Below are positions 1 to 10,560 of a DNA stretch of 64,000 bases, in pieces. Position numbers and translations under genes: made by a program. The number at the start of each line of letters is the position of its first letter. Position 1 is the first letter of the stretch. The stretch is from contig MNCI01026937.1 of assembly GCA_015680685.1 (NCBI GenBank), forward strand, positions 1,221,340 through 1,285,339, read 5' to 3'. The notes beneath the pieces are model-generated. The model was not told the origin of the DNA, searched no databases, and worked only from the letters and a program-made list of their open reading frames with translations. Source of the DNA: Gnetum montanum (lineage: Eukaryota; Streptophyta; Gnetopsida; Gnetales; Gnetaceae).

Positions 1-1911
1 GTGATTAAGTCTTGGATTTAATGCATACACCCCAGACTCCTGCAGATGTGAGATAATTGGGCAACATCCCTTAGGATGGTCATAGTAGCAGACCTCACAT
101 CCACTATCATTGTCTGAATCAGAATTTACAGCCTCATTGGAGATAGGAATTTTCCCCTTACCCTTGTTATGTGCAGGGCTTAAGTTTCTCCACTTGGTTT
201 TGCCTTTGTCATTACTTTGTTCTACCTTAGACTCTTCTACGATTTTTAAGACTGTTTCTATTCTTGAGTCTAAGGAATCCCACATTTGGTCTACCTTAGC
301 TGATACCTTGGTTGGTAACTTTTGGATCGACATGATTTTCTGATTCACCAACTCTTTGAGTGGTGACTCATCCTCCTCATCACAGAATTTCACTTCCTTC
401 TTGCGAAGGGAGGGATCATGGTTGTATTCTTCCACACTTTCTCTCTTCCGTAGCTCATCCTCTTCTTGCGCTACTTCTTCCAACAAACTTTCAACTTCAT
501 GGGCTCTCAATTGGGAAAGTCTCCCTTGGGCGTAAGTCCCCGGAGTTCTTCTTGTTTCATTTCTTAGCCCATCCACGATGTGGCGAAGTTGATCCCGTTT
601 AGCATACCCATGGCCTGGGCAACAATGTAGCAGTGTATAGTAATGGGCCATGGCAGCATCCAAGGGTTCATAAGCACCTTGTTTCCAGCCTTGGATCTAC
701 CTACGCAAATTGGACACTCTGGAGTACGTTTGATATTTGTTGTTGAACAATTCAAGCATCGTACTCCACCTCCTGATGGTTTCCGGTTCTAAGGACCAGT
801 ACCAGCTCTCTGCTTCTTTAATGAGTGTCCTTGGGAACAACTTGAGCTTCTACCACTCATTATCTATATTTTGCAAGGCACAGGCATCGTGGAATGCCTG
901 TAAATGATGTTGAGGATCAGCGTTGTATCCCCCTTCAAAATGTGGGATATTATTTATGTCCAAACGCTTGATCCTGCTATCTTTTAAGTGCCTTGTGAGG
1001 ATCCTAACTGCCTCTGTGATGTCTAGCATGCTTCTGGTTACGAGTAGGGGTTCGTCATGATCATCTCTTTCATGACGTCTATGATGCTTTCGTGGTGGTT
1101 CCCTACTCTCCCTACGTCCTTGCCCTTGTCCTAACTCCTCTCGACCTTCCTGTCGAGGTCCTTCATCTTTCTTTTTATTTTTACCCTCTCCGTTATGATC
1201 ATGATGGTTGCGCCCAGATGTGGAAGGAGAGTGTGAATGGTGAGATGAAGGAGAAGAGGAAGGGGATCCATCACCATGGTGATGTTTCTTACCTTCTCTT
1301 TGGCTGCTTCAGCCCCAATCGTTATAACGATCTAAGTGTCCATCCTTAGTGTGAGTGGTTGTTCCTGCCGTAAACAGTTGGTGCTCACAGGGATCAAAGC
1401 CTGTAGCATGTACAGTTGATTGAAAGCCCTGATGCCTAACCTCTTCACCATTGTGAGGAGGAGGAACATCATTTTCTAAGAAACCCATTGTGAGGGGTTC
1501 CTCGTCTCCTATTTCACTAAGGACATGGGGGACCTTGCCCTTCAACAATGAATGTTGGCTCTCTTGCCTTTCATCCTGAATACGTTGGGCGTCTGTGGGT
1601 TGATAATCCCTTGTGTCAAAGTTATCCAGAACGTATTCCGCAAATAGCTCTTGCATGCCAATCTATGCTAAGGCACGAAAAAGCATGTTAGGGACTGATC
1701 GATCCGAGGGTAACACAATGTTACCTTACAAATATCTCCACTGCAGTTGTTCATCTTGATGGAGAATAAAAGTAAAATTAGGTACATACTCATTAGGATG
1801 AGTATATGTCACCTTAGATTGTTTAGGACTTGGCTGGTCTAGGTTATGCGTATGATGTTGACTGTCTTCTGTGTTATCCTTAGGTGAGTTAACTTTGCAA
1901 GAAGAAGCCAT
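1..1911 (-). pseudogene. gag: Athila/Tat-type gag, broken, runs off the left edge
   Basis: This is the gag (capsid/nucleocapsid) region of a Ty3/gypsy element read on the minus strand from an ATG at 1911. The first part has the YTHPNEYVPNFTFILHQDEQ block shared with three other gag copies in the window. The capsid-like region around 1000-600 gives degraded forms of the LFPRTLIKEA and RRWSTMLELFNDKYQ motifs. A zinc knuckle of the C-x2-C-x3-H-x4-C type (CEVCYYDHPKGCC) lies at about 110-60. That knuckle spacing is known from Athila/Tat elements. Several stops interrupt the frame, so no full protein can be made. Protease and anything downstream lie outside the window. The 5' LTR and PBS at 2032-2767 belong to the same element. 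Confidence 0.85.
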
Positions 1912-2031
1912 TTTACTGGTGTGCTATTCACCGTTATATATGTTCTTGATTAACTAATTAACCTAAGGGTTTGTTAAGGCTCACAACAATGTGAAAGATT
2001 TCCTAATGTTCTAATTGGTGAAAAAACACTT

Positions 2032-2052
2032 AGTCCCCGGCAACGGCACCAA
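2032..2052 (-). other. Primer binding site of the left-edge Athila-type element
   Basis: Read on the minus strand, the bases next to the LTR are TTGGTGCCGTTGCCGGGGAC. This closely matches the tRNA-Asp-type primer binding site known from Athila-like plant elements. It is the best-preserved PBS in the window and fixes the element's orientation and the inner LTR boundary. Confidence 0.85.
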
Positions 2053-2767
2053 TGATGAGTGGCAAGGTACCCCTACACTCAACCATACGAAACGAGCATA
2101 GCACGTGCGATCCGGTCGAACTTCGCAGACTAAATGCCTAAACGCCCCGTGGAACACTTGGGGTTAATCGTTCGTTGTCTTCCTAGACTTACTTGTTGTT
2201 GTCACGGTGTATGGTTAAGTAAGTCCGAGGTATATGATTTTTTTGGTATTTTACGGTTTTCTCCTATGCTAAATGGTAAAGAGTTGAGAAACTAAAACTA
2301 ACTCTAACTACAGCACTAAGTCCTAGCATCAGCATCCGTTCCCACTTGCCGTACACACCCTGAACTGTGCAACTGTGGCTACCAAANGCTCGTAACCAAG
2401 TCGTACTCATGCCGCGTTACTAGGAAAGCAATAAATAACATTAATTAAACCTATCCATGCACTGCAAGGTTTATCCACAAAGCTTGTCTTTATTGCCGTA
2501 CACAACTTGCGTTCAGGTACAAAGTTGCTCGAATAAAGAACCGTTCACTTGGGGTCTCCTACTGCGGGCACATGGAAAATATTCTATCTCTGGGGTGATC
2601 AATCCGCCAGAGCTTCGCTACTTTACGCCTAGGATGTGGAATGAGGGGAGTGCCGCCTCTTATTTATAGATTTGACGGTGGACCGCGATATCGTGTACGT
2701 GATATCACAGGGAACAACGTGATATCGCGTACGCGATATAGCGGCTTGTGCAATCCGCGTCTTATCA
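2053..2767 (-). repeat. 5' LTR of the left-edge Athila-type element
   Basis: The LTR begins TGAT on its own strand and ends CATCA, and it aligns along its length with the LTRs at 28466, 30164, 36040, 40133 and 46382. On the minus strand it has a cluster of GATATC-cored palindromes (about 2680-2745), then a TATAAATA box (2661-2668), then an AATAAA-type polyadenylation region near the conserved 'caataaag' block. One ambiguous base sits at 2386. The flank right of 2767 belongs to a different element, so this copy was probably inserted into it. Its other end is outside the window, so no target duplication can be tested. Confidence 0.85.
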
Positions 2768-2905
2768 TATAGAATACAAAAAGGAGGAATCAATACCCAA
2801 GTAAAAACCACATCAAGTTGAAATCAATTTCCTTGAAATTATTGAGAAAGGATTTATTAAGCCTTGTGGTGATTATTGGAGTCATTTGTATGGTTGCCAA
2901 GGTTG
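2768..2905 (+). pseudogene. Reverse transcriptase N-terminal scrap
   Basis: The plus strand reads VEINFLEIIEKGFIKPCGDYW, resembling the start of Ty3/gypsy RT, where a helix is followed by a G-F-I-x-P motif. It ends within about 45 codons. The following DNA at about 2915 joins to an unrelated coiled-coil region, so RT core, RNase H and integrase are missing. Similarity is recognised by eye only. Confidence 0.5.
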
Positions 2906-2989
2906 CTGTATTGTGAAGACAACAAGGTAGAATTGCAAATAAGGCAAAGTCTCAAAACAACCTAGGAAAAAAATCAACACTTGGCTGCA

Positions 2990-3911
2990 AAGGTTACTAA
3001 ACTATATGCCTAACTTGCTGATTTTGCGAGCCTTAACCCAACAGTAACAAGAGATGAAGCTTTCAAACAGCTTCAAGAACGATTCCAAAAGACTGAGGAG
3101 GAGGTAGTAACGACCATCTTCAACCAATTCATAGCTAAAGCAAAAAATGTATTCAATTTAGAAGGACTTGGCATAGATGTGCTACGAGAATGAGACCTTG
3201 ATAGCATAGAATTATTGCATGTGCAATGTTGATGCTCAGAAGGACCAAATGCAGGAATTTATTGATCAACAATAGGGGTAGCTTGCTAGGGTGAATACTA
3301 AATTGAGGAGATTGGCCATAGAAAATCAAAATTTGTCAATGGAGGAAGTGCGTGCCTTGCACCAGAAGTCTACCATTGAGATCACCACCTGGAAGAATGA
3401 GGCTCTCAAGTTCAAAAAAGTGAAGAATCACTATAGAGACCAGGTTGGCTTGTAGAAGGAAGTCAACAAAAAACACATTTAGATGATGAAGGAAAAAATG
3501 AATGAAGCCCTCCAGTAACTCCAACAAGGAAGAGAAGTTTGGCAATCCATCATTGATGTGATCAATGCCAATAACAAATCAAAGATCTACTTAAAGGAGT
3601 TACAAACCAAAGAAATGACAGAATATATAGAGTTGGCCAATCTCCATTACGCAAACTTGGCAATGTTGACTCCTAGACGATTGTAGTCAGAGTTAGAAAA
3701 GCAAGTGGCTATCTGGTATCTTTTATACGAGGTTGAGTTCAAGCACCATAAACACACAAAGCAGAAGTTTGAAACTGTAAATGTTGAACTCGAAGTTCTC
3801 AGAGCACGATTTAGAAATCAACAATCAATCACTAAGAACCTAGCCAAATGGATGAATGACTACCAGGAGCTGAAGGATGTAGTCAAGGCATTCAACATTG
3901 AACGCAAATAG
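2990..3911 (+). pseudogene. Decayed coiled-coil coding region of an Athila-type element
   Basis: One plus-strand reading frame, broken by stops, is rich in Glu, Lys, Gln and Leu with heptad-like spacing, for example EVLRARFRNQQSITKN and AKWMNDYQELKDVV. The longest open piece is 68 codons at 3705-3911. I do not recognise the family. Its place between an RT scrap and the PPT/3' LTR means it sits where Athila/Tat elements often carry an extra ORF after pol. A proline-rich segment at about 4100-4200 follows. The pol-less copies at 30 kb and 40 kb do not carry this region, although they share the last ~100 bp before the LTR. Confidence 0.5.
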
Positions 3912-4417
3912 CTCATTACCTAGTTTGTTAATGTAAAGGAGCTATTTTCAGCAATACTGTGTCCCTAGGATGTGCCTGTTCCAACCCACATTGGTGAAGC
4001 TACATGGATGGTGCACAATCCTAGAAGAAAGGAGGAGAAAATGAAAGCACTATTGGATGCTTTTTTCCTCTCGCTTGAAGTTGTAGTAGCAGTAAGATAG
4101 CCGTAGCCACCTCGACCATTGCCCATGCATGAAGTTGGTGAAGGTCCCTCGGAGCCTCAGGAGCCACCATCACCTGGGATTGTCGGATCTTCTCCACCCA
4201 ACTTCATGCCATTAAGGAATGTGCTGTCCAATTTTGAAGAGTTGTGTCATGCAATTTTGTGTCCTGAACACCACCATTTTTTTGTAATGTGTTGATCTAT
4301 ACACTCGGGCACTCCATTTTTTGTCAAGTTAGTCAGTTTATTTTGTTTGCAAAAAGTCAGTCAATAATCCCATACCTTCCCAATTTTGTAAAAGAACTCA
4401 AGGACAAATTTTCATTC

Positions 4418-4430
4418 AATTGTGGGGGTA
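4418..4430 (+). other. Polypurine tract
   Basis: The sequence AATTGTGGGGGTA directly precedes the LTR start TGATGAG. The same arrangement, AATCATGGGGGTA followed by TGATGGG, stands before the LTR at 36040. This supports its role as the plus-strand primer site and sets the LTR's outer boundary. Confidence 0.75.
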
Positions 4431-5326
4431 TGATGAGTTGTGTTCAGTTGGTTGTGTTAACGAGGCCTAGTCAATGCATCATATCATGCATCGATCAGGC
4501 CCCATTAACGCAGTGTTAGTTTTCAGCTATAAATTTGTGCCTACCAACCGCATTTATGGCATGAGAGATTGTAGTTGTGGCAAAGCTCTTGCAGTTTTTC
4601 CATTTGAAAGTTAGAATTTTTCCCCTAAGTGCCTACAATAGGAGTCATTGAGTGTATGGATCATTATTCAAGCATTGTTGTACCTGAGCACGATAGTACA
4701 TGCAACAATAAAGACGACCTTTTTGATAAAACTTGTAACACTGTGGATAGATTAAATATTTTATTTATGCATTTAATATTTTCAATTATTTGTTAAATGT
4801 TTCCAATTATTTATTAAATTTTTTTCAGAAATTAAGTTAATGAAGCAATTTAGGCAAGATAGATTATACACATAACTACGACCACTTCAAGCATAACACG
4901 TATTCGCTTGGTAATCCCAATAGCATTATTGCTTAGTACACGCAGTAGTGTAGTGCTTGGTCTCCTAACAATGGATACATGGGTTTAGGATGTGTACAGA
5001 AAGTGGGACTGGGTGCTTATGTTAGGACTAGTTAAATGTTAGTTAATTAGTTAGTTTAAAAAAGTTAATCCAATTACTTTTATCTCCCTTTGAACACTAA
5101 ACCATAAAACATAAAATTATAAAAATCAGACGCCTCAATTACACTTAAAGCATACCAGTGTCCATCACAAGTGTAATTGGGAAGACAACGATTGACCTTA
5201 AGGCAAGATTCACTTCTTAGAAGACTAGTGCACCGGAAACAATAAAGTCTATGGAATTCAATCGGATCGCATGTGAACGCTTTGTGATTTGTATGGTTGG
5301 GTGTAGGGGTACCTTGTCACTAATCA
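4431..5326 (+). repeat. 3' LTR of a second Athila-type subfamily
   Basis: The LTR starts TGATGAG and ends CTAATCA. It aligns with the other Athila-type LTRs in its 3' half: the 'gtacctgagcac' and 'caataaagacga' blocks, the 'cttggtaatccc' block and the closing 'gtgtaggggtacc' block. It has a TATAAATT box at 4528-4535. The U3 part differs, with no clean CGATATCG palindromes, so this is a separate subfamily. At about 896 bp it is longer than the 715-793 bp LTRs of the main family. Confidence 0.75.
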
Positions 5327-5600
5327 ACTACCACCATAGTTAGACCGTTAGATCAAAGGGATGATCAATTCCTTCTTGTCCTGCTTCATCGGGCTCTTAT
5401 CACTTACCAATGTAGCTCCACAACTTCATGCCAATACAACCTCTAAGTTTGGCCTTAAATGCCATAATTCAAAATCATCCTTGAGGGATACCATGAATAG
5501 TTACAACTCCTTATAATAAGGCATCCCTTCTTTCGAAGGTTAATGAAATGATTATTATTACAATAACACCCTTAACAAGGGATGGGACGTTACACTTTGG
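5327..5600 (-). repeat. LTR-like fragment, family G (copy 1)
   Basis: On the minus strand this begins TGTAACGTCCCATCCC and matches, with many differences, the blocks at 22687-23195 (minus), 23545-24060 (plus) and 51040-51441 (plus). Shared phrases include 'gagttgtggagcta' and 'tagaggt(c/t)(a/g)tat'. It holds no gene. It abuts the end of the Athila-type LTR at 5326. Confidence 0.55.
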
Positions 5601-6120
5601 ATATATCATATTAAGATAGAAGGAAAATGATATCATTACACACTCAAAAAGTATTTTGCATTATTGATGATGTATTTTATTACTACTATCAAATTATTAT
5701 CCACATGACTATTTATGTTAATAGATATGGTTTTTTTCTCCAACTCATCTTGAGGGATTGGATGTTTATACATCAGGTAGATCTTCAATATATAATGACT
5801 CCAAGAGTTCAAAGATTACACACTTAGTAGATCTCTAGCATCAACATAATTAATAAAACTAAAAGAAAGCACTACATGAACAATAATGACGATTATCAAT
5901 TATGAATATTCATAATAACGATGATACATATGATAACAATTTTGTATCTTACTTATTTATTGTTATTACTCAAGATACATGGGTGGTGAAACAAGCAAGA
6001 ATTAATAAGTTTTATATAAGACATTATTCTTATAATAATGACTACTAATTACATGGACTTGTATACAATTTGATTTAAGAGATCAAGTTAGGTATAGTTT
6101 TAAACAAATATATAGTGTTA
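5601..6120. repeat. AT-rich spacer with a repeat shared with 54.2 kb
   Basis: No coding signal is seen. The stretch at about 5780-6000 aligns with 54220-54420 in the same orientation, with shared phrases such as 'ctctagca(t/c)caacataatt', 'aatgatacatatga(t/c)aa' and 'cttacttatttatt'. It is an old dispersed repeat of unknown class. Confidence 0.5.
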
Positions 6121-6450
6121 ACAATCTTAATTTATTTTTCTTTTCTAAGATGGATAAATAATTGTTAATTGCCTTGCTTTTTGAGGCTTCAAGAATGATT
6201 ATTGTTGTTTCATTTGCTTTGTTATTCCCACTTTTGATAAACACTTTTATTTGCATTTATCTTTCCTTGAACTACCTTTGGTTTCTTGCTATAAGTTTTT
6301 GATCTTTGCATGTGCTAGTTGACTGTGTCTTTTGATAGTTAAGCAAAGAGAAAACAATGGGTAGCTAGAAAGCTTTAATTTACTTTAACCAACTAACATT
6401 TAACTAATCCTAACATATTTAATTACTAATTTACTCTAACCAACTCCTTA
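6120..6450 (+). repeat. Dispersed repeat shared (inverted) with 52.7-53.0 kb
   Basis: The plus strand aligns with the reverse complement of about 52740-53040. Shared phrases include 'gaggcttca', 'tcatttgctttg', 'tagttaagcaaagag' and 'gtagctagaaagcttta'. No ORF of note is conserved between the copies. 6450-6920 shows nothing further that I can support. Confidence 0.5.
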
Positions 6451-6922
6451 GTATTTATATACTATAGGAGTATCTCTAGCTTTATGAACTTCATTATGAT
6501 GTAGACAAGCTAACACAAGGAAGTGACGATGACACAAGTAGTAATGTTGATAGAAATGTTGGGTGTTCCTAGTAATATTACTTAGTAGAAATTAATAAAA
6601 ACTAATAAAATTGTTAATATTGATGCAAGAGTAACACAAAGGTTGATGTAGGACTTCATTGCTAGCATCAAGATTAAAGAAAATGATGAAAAAAGATAAA
6701 AAAATCCTCCAAATACATTAACGGAAGAAGAAATTAAGCAATGCAAATGCCAACGAAGTATCGAAATGTCTCCATGGTTGAGAAGATGAAAAAGTAGATA
6801 TAACCAATAACACTTTCCCATCTAGTCATGTTCCCTTTTCAACCAGGAAAAAAAAGAAATAAGAAAACCTCAAGTTAACAAAAACATTTGATTTGGTGGT
6901 ATTTTCTATTATGCATTTAATG

Positions 6923-7062
6923 TTAAATATAGAACACATTTAAGTAAACATTGTAAACCACACAGCATCTTCCTTGTCCAAGCTTGAGACGCTCATCAAA
7001 ATTGTTGGTTGCAGTCTTCGACAACTCCATGGAAAACAATAGGCTCCTATCCTCACCTACAT
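6923..7062 (-). pseudogene. Receptor-like kinase N-lobe fragment
   Basis: The minus strand reads ATNNFDERLKLGQG followed by RCCVVYN. This is the start of a plant receptor-like kinase domain, where the family has A-T-x-N-F, then L-G-x-G-G-x-G-x-V-Y-K-G. The third P-loop glycine is replaced by cysteine and the Lys-Gly after Tyr are gone. The frame then stops at 6923, before the catalytic lysine and everything after it. With the Gnk2-like piece at 7202-7621 on the same strand, this looks like the remains of one cysteine-rich receptor-like kinase (CRK) gene. Similarity is judged by eye. Confidence 0.6.
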
Positions 7063-7201
7063 TCCATCATCTTCTTCTCCAGCAGCAGCATCTGGACAAA
7101 ATAAAAAATTCTAGCAAAATAGCAGATTTGGTAAGCTTAATTTTTCAACAATCTAGTAATCTGCATCAATTCAGAAACATTATTTATTAGAACAACATTT
7201 G

Positions 7202-7621
7202 CTACCATTGGCTCTGGCTATAGCTCCTGTAGAGTAGGGCCTTCTTCGGAAAACAAAGCAACGAGCAGAACACACCAGAAGAAGCAGCACAACAAAATTC
7301 CCTGAAGCACCTAATATCATGGGTAATTTGTTTTTGGACTATACCGTAAATGATATCATTACCGTTCCCAACAACGGATTTATTGAAGCCTGCTGAGTGT
7401 TTGGATGCATTCACCAGATTGTTCAGCACTTGCATCACATTTTTCTCCACTTGAGTCCCTCTGCTGTAATTTGCATTAGAGTTGCATTGGTAGCCAACAA
7501 GGACCTCTGTGGATTTCACGAAACAAGTGAAAGAAACCAAAAAGACAAATGACAACACAAACCATGAATGCCTGCTAGAACCCGTATTACCGCTTCTGGC
7601 TTCTCCCAAAAGTGCAGCCAA
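7202..7621 (-). pseudogene. Gnk2/DUF26-like extracellular domain, partial (CRK remnant)
   Basis: The minus-strand frame has a hydrophobic signal-peptide-like stretch (SWFVLSFVFLVSFTCF) and then a segment resembling the start of a Gnk2/DUF26 domain: a first cysteine in GYQCNSN, then NLVNAS, AGFNKSVVGNG and IIYGIVQ. In the family, a cysteine pair with C-x8-C-x2-C spacing follows shortly after the 'YG' motif. It is missing here, so the domain breaks after about 60 residues; a GTATAG near 7345 could be a splice donor or a chance site. There is no in-frame ATG: an in-frame stop lies just upstream, and the ATG at 7565 is out of frame with the domain. It is best read as a dead CRK or CRRSP gene. The kinase scrap about 140 bp downstream favours CRK. 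Confidence 0.6.
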
Positions 7622-8101
7622 TTGTTAGGAACTAGCAACCATGAATTGAGTTGCCTAAAACCCCAAATCGGCTGGAGGCTCGATGCTTGGATCTGTCTGT
7701 ATACAGGTTCTGAATCCTCGAGTGTATCCAACGCGTCAGAAGCAAACCTTTGAATTGATCAGAAACCCAAACAAATGGAATCCACATCTACCTAGAATGC
7801 AGGTTGATAGAAAGCAATCAGCCCCATGCATACATGGCAGCGGGGATCTGACCGAGCTGGATCAAATGGGCTGCATTAATAAGCCAGTGGGGAATCCTGG
7901 CACGTGCAACGACTTTGCTGTTCCTCGGTTGAGCACCTACCACTATTTTGCTGTTCGTGGGTTGAGCACCTACCACGCCGACACCTGCTCTTCTCCCTGC
8001 CACATGCAAAGGCAAAGGCAAAGGCAAAGGCAAAGGCGATCGGTCCATAAGTAGCGCTGCCAAACGTTGTACAAACAAAACACACAGATCGGGAAAGGGA
8101 A
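7622..8101. promoter_or_regulatory. Spacer between divergent gene remnants, with G-box and small repeats
   Basis: This spacer separates the minus-strand CRK remnant from the plus-strand methyltransferase remnant and would once have held both promoters. It contains a CACGTG G-box core at 7901-7906. A roughly 32-bp imperfect tandem duplication lies at 7914-7978 ('gttgagcacctaccac' in both units). Five copies of CAAAGG lie at 8006-8036. A clear TATA box is not seen. GC content is visibly higher than in the flanks. Confidence 0.45.
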
Positions 8102-8804
8102 ATGAGCCAGCCTGGTAGGAAAATAAGGACGACGGCCATGGGCAACAGGAGTGAGGATGCGAGTTCGGACACGCTGCAGCTTCAAATGATGGCGCTGCGC
8201 AAGGTATTCGGGATTCTGGAAGGCCATGTCACGACGCAGGCGGTGACGGCGGCGATGCAGTTGCAAATCCCTGCCAAAATCGCCGCCTCGCCGGACGGCG
8301 CCCTCACCGTGGCAGAGCTCGCGGAGGCGCTGCCGGCAGATGCCCCCAACACACGAATGCTACGCACACTCCGTTTCCTTGTGTTGCAGGACATTCTGAC
8401 ACTGCAGCAACCTGCTCATGCGGATGCACAAGAAGAAATAATTTTTAAGATTATTTCTTTTTCGATGCGTGCGTGCGGATGCGGGTTTTTGGTTTTTGCA
8501 GGGTGTGTTGCACAACTGGGACGATGAGAAGTGTGCTCAAGTTCTGAGGCTGGCCAGGGAGGCTCTGCCTGAGGATGGGCTTCTTATAATAATGGAAATG
8601 GCACAGGAACAAGGTGGGGAGCTCTCCGAGAGGCGATCCGTGGTGCTGGACACTATCATGATGGCCGCCACGGATAAAGGAAGAGAAAGAAGTGTAGCAC
8701 ACTTGAATGCTCTGCTTTCGGCGTCCGGATTCTGCCCGGCTCGCGTCACCCAGTTCCCTTACCCCCTTCCAATCGTTCTTGAAACTACCAAATCTTCGCC
8801 CTGA
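8102..8804 (+). pseudogene. Plant O-methyltransferase (COMT-like), internally deleted
   Basis: The first exon (ATG 8102, alternative in-frame ATG 8138) gives about 100 residues of the plant OMT dimerisation/winged-helix domain, with QMMALRKVFGILEGHVTTQA, then AKIAASPDG, LTVAELAEAL and MLRTLRFL. A later piece from about 8502, preceded by a pyrimidine-rich tract and TTTTTGCAG that looks like a splice acceptor, gives GVLHNWDDEKCAQVLRLARE to LPIVLET, the C-terminal part of the fold with the conserved V-L-H-x-W-x-D-E motif. Everything between is absent, including the glycine-rich SAM-binding loop. Plant OMTs are usually about 350-370 residues; only about 200 remain. It cannot bind SAM as read. The stop is at 8802-8804. 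Substrate class cannot be told. Confidence 0.8.
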
Positions 8805-9240
8805 TTCGTAAACGCTACATGATTCGTAAACCGTAGCGTCCGAGCGTCTCCACGTTTTATGATGTTCGAAAACTATTCACCTGGACTGCAGTTAGGTGTT
8901 TACGCATTCATGTTTGTCATTTGATTGATTGGCAGGTTAAGCTGCTTATGGTTATCCGTCGTTCAAACCACTAAAAAATCCTGTTGGGGTCATTCGTTTT
9001 TTTGCAAAACACGTCTTACCGACTCATCGCACGGTTCTTATTGTTTATGGTCGACGTATTACTTGTACCACTGTAAGTCAGATTACCGCGTTCATTGCAC
9101 CTTGCTTGTTGCACTCACACTCGACTGTATGCGCGATAGGTGGGCTTCATACGTGGTTTTCTGGCTTTTTATTAGTAAAACAAGCTGTATTTTTATAAAC
9201 ACTCTACAAATTGATCAAGGCGATACGAGCAACAAATCAT
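8805..9240. other. Non-coding stretch after the methyltransferase remnant
   Basis: No ORF with recognisable similarity is seen. The sequence 'gattcgtaaac' occurs twice just after the stop (about 8803 and 8820). This could be former 3' UTR and flank. Confidence 0.3.
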
Positions 9241-9945
9241 AAATGCTTTTTGCTATAACATTATTGTTGATGTCAACACTCCCATGCTCTTAGGTGACAA
9301 TTAGGTGACAATTATTAATGATGATGGTTACAATTTCTCTCATAGTTTGGTTTCCAATGATGATGGTTACAATTTCTCTCATAGTTATGGTTGCTAAATG
9401 GACTTAGATTTGCACTCTTTATTGTTGATGTCAACACTCCCATGCTCTTAGGTGACAATTATTAATGATGATGGTTACAATTTCTCTCATAGTTTGGTTT
9501 CCATCATTTTCTTTCTTAAATGATATTTGCATCTTATTGATCTGTTAGTTATGGTTGCTAAATGGACTTGATTTGCACTCTTTCCCCTACAGTCTTTCAT
9601 TTACTTTTGGACTTGGTTCATATGGTACGGATTGCTACTTCTTCATGTGGGTACTATTTTTTCTTCTCCCATAACATACTTTTTTATTTTAATCATTTAC
9701 TTTTGGACTTGGTTCATATGGACTTGGTTCATATGGTACTGATTGATTGCTACTTCTTCATGTGGGTACTATTTTTTCTTCTCCCATAACATACTTTTTT
9801 ATTTTAATCATTTACTTTTGGACTTAGTTCATATGGTACTGATTGCTACTTCTTCATGTGGGTACTATTTTTTCTTCTCCCATAACATACTTTTTTGGTT
9901 TATGGACGCATCCCATAACATACTTTTTTGGTTTATGGACACATC
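9241..9945. repeat. Patchwork of tandem duplications
   Basis: Several duplication events of different size lie end to end. A block starting 'attgttgatgtcaacactcc' occurs at about 9261 and 9420. Inside it 'aggtgacaatt' and 'gatgatggttacaattt' are each doubled. A unit starting 'catttacttttgg' occurs at 9598, 9694 and 9809 (about 96, 115 and 90 bp); the second copy has an extra internal 15-bp duplication of 'gacttggttcatatg'. A 29-32 bp unit starting 'cccataacatac' is doubled at about 9880 and 9912. Unit copies differ by few bases, so some events are recent. Confidence 0.85.
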
Positions 9946-10560
9946 CCTTTGTTTAGATTGGTGTTTTATAAAAAATATCTATTTTAATATTGGTATTTTA
10001 TTGTAAAAGGTTCAACCATCGCTTTTTATCTTAAATTGATTTTTTTTCTCTTTCTTAGCTTTTTATTTCTTAGTTTAAAATTCTTGTATTGTGTTCATTG
10101 CATTCAAATTTAATTTGTGTTGGTAAGGGACTTTTGTTGGCTAGATACAAGTAATGTGAATCATCTCACATGCATCATCTCTTCATCCATAAAGTATTTT
10201 GAAACCAACTGATTTGAAACCAACTGATTTTAAATATAGACATAATGTCTTGTATAGGAAAATACTACTTTCCTATTATAATAGTACTTTGTATATAACA
10301 ACAATATGCAATATACATTTTTCATCTTGCCATTGATATGAAAAGATGTCACAAATACAACATAGACATGATTGTTCTTTATTAGTGTAAAATATTTTTA
10401 CAAAAAATTATTTGAAACATTTAAGATGCTCCATTTACCCATATTGACTTGAACATCCATGATCATTTTCATCAAGAAAAAAAAAACTTGACTCATTAAA
10501 TGAATACTTCTACTTTGATACTTTTATAGTTAATTTTCATTACTAGCATTACCAACCAAC
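9946..10560. other. AT-rich non-coding stretch
   Basis: No gene, repeat or recognisable element is seen, apart from 'gaaaccaactgatttt' doubled at about 10201-10230. Confidence 0.3.

Noticed and set aside
110-755. Plus-strand ORFs of 60-80 codons over the left-edge gag
   Set aside because: They are antisense shadows of the minus-strand gag, which has recognisable motifs; the plus-strand translations have none.
7970-8266. Minus-strand ORFs of 70-98 codons over the CAAAGG repeat and methyltransferase exon
   Set aside because: Low-complexity Leu/Pro or Phe/Ala repeats from the microsatellite and antisense to a recognisable plant OMT domain.
9562-10006. Repeat-containing ORFs with hydrophobic text
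   Set aside because: They come from the tandem duplications reading through without stops; no conserved protein and no credible start context.
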